A DNA stretch of 5,785 nt from Candidatus Izemoplasmatales bacterium (GTDB lineage: Bacteria; Bacillota_I; Bacilli_A; Izemoplasmatales; Hujiaoplasmataceae): assembly GCA_028707415.1 (NCBI GenBank), contig JAQWBC010000077.1:1-5785 (forward strand). The letters are read 5' to 3'. The position numbers and the translations under genes are program-made. This document shows positions 5,703 to 5,785 of the stretch, piece after piece (the first letter of the stretch is position 1; every line of letters starts with the position of its first letter). The notes below the pieces were generated by a model. The model did no database searches. It was given only the letters and a program-made list of their open reading frames with translations, and was not told the DNA's origin.

Positions 5703-5785
5703 ATCGGCAAGCAGATGCAGCTCTTCGGCGCACGGGCTAACCTGGCGAAGTGCCTCCTCTATGCCATCAACGGCGGTCGCGACGG
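5700..5785 (+). CDS. pflB: Pyruvate formate-lyase, internal fragment (broken at the 5' side, runs off the window)
   Basis: The 28 complete codons encode KIGKQMQLFGARANLAK followed by CLLYAINGGRD. This is the strongly conserved segment of pyruvate formate-lyase that in E. coli PflB reads QIQLFGARANLAKTMLYAINGG. The enzyme is a glycyl-radical protein that converts pyruvate and CoA to formate and acetyl-CoA in anaerobic fermentation. The segment belongs to the middle of a protein of roughly 750 residues; neither the active-site Cys pair nor the glycyl-radical motif is included. There is no start codon or ribosome site, and a stop lies just upstream in frame. The codons are strongly GC-ending (ATC, GGC, AAG, CAG, CTC, AAC), unlike every gene in the operon, so the fragment probably comes from another, GC-richer anaerobe. 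Family identification is firm despite the short length; the gene symbol is by family. Confidence 0.85.

Noticed and set aside
1..5785. A novel defence, mobile or CRISPR system
   Set aside because: The genes are conserved housekeeping families; no repeats, transposase, integrase, toxin-antitoxin pair or array was seen on either strand.

Overview
This window looks like a piece of a chromosomal housekeeping operon from a low-GC Gram-positive bacterium, most likely a Bacilli/Erysipelotrichia/Acholeplasma-like (Tenericutes-related) lineage. The reasons are the AT-rich codon use, purine-rich Shine-Dalgarno sites, and a gene order (holB - ricT - trmN6 - rsmI - ... - metG) that follows the Bacillus subtilis holB-yaaT-yabA-yabB-yazA-yabC-...-metS cluster. 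TGA is the stop of three consecutive genes and Trp is encoded by TGG, so the standard bacterial code applies and a Mycoplasma-type code is excluded.

Layout, all genes on the + strand. About 1-120 is foreign to the operon. About 121-546 is the C-terminal end of the clamp-loader subunit HolB. 536-1399 is ricT (PSP1 family), 1403-2164 is trmN6 (tRNA adenine N6-methyltransferase), 2151-3017 is rsmI (16S rRNA methyltransferase), about 3071-3628 is a DJ-1/PfpI-family gene, and 3645-5579 is metG (methionyl-tRNA synthetase with a C-terminal tRNA-binding domain). 5580-5696 is a short intergenic stretch with a well-formed sigma-A-type promoter pointing right. From about 5697-5702 to the end the sequence changes abruptly to GC-rich DNA encoding an internal piece of pyruvate formate-lyase.

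The genes share a translation/RNA theme. TrmN6 modifies tRNA, RsmI modifies the ribosome decoding centre, MetG charges tRNA(Met), and RicT helps control RNase Y-dependent mRNA processing; HolB belongs to DNA replication. They are packed with 3-16 bp gaps or short overlaps, which suggests co-transcription. The DJ-1-like gene is the exception: it sits where the B. subtilis cluster has other genes and is preceded by its own extended -10 promoter.

The most notable observation is technical. Both ends appear chimeric: HolB breaks off near 105-120 against a short open frame on the opposite strand, and the right end jumps mid-gene into a GC-rich pyruvate formate-lyase. I see no novel defence system, mobile element, CRISPR array or RNA gene. 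The biological points worth checking are the DJ-1 insertion with its promoter, an Asp in place of one zinc-binding Cys in MetG, and the missing yabA and yazA counterparts.
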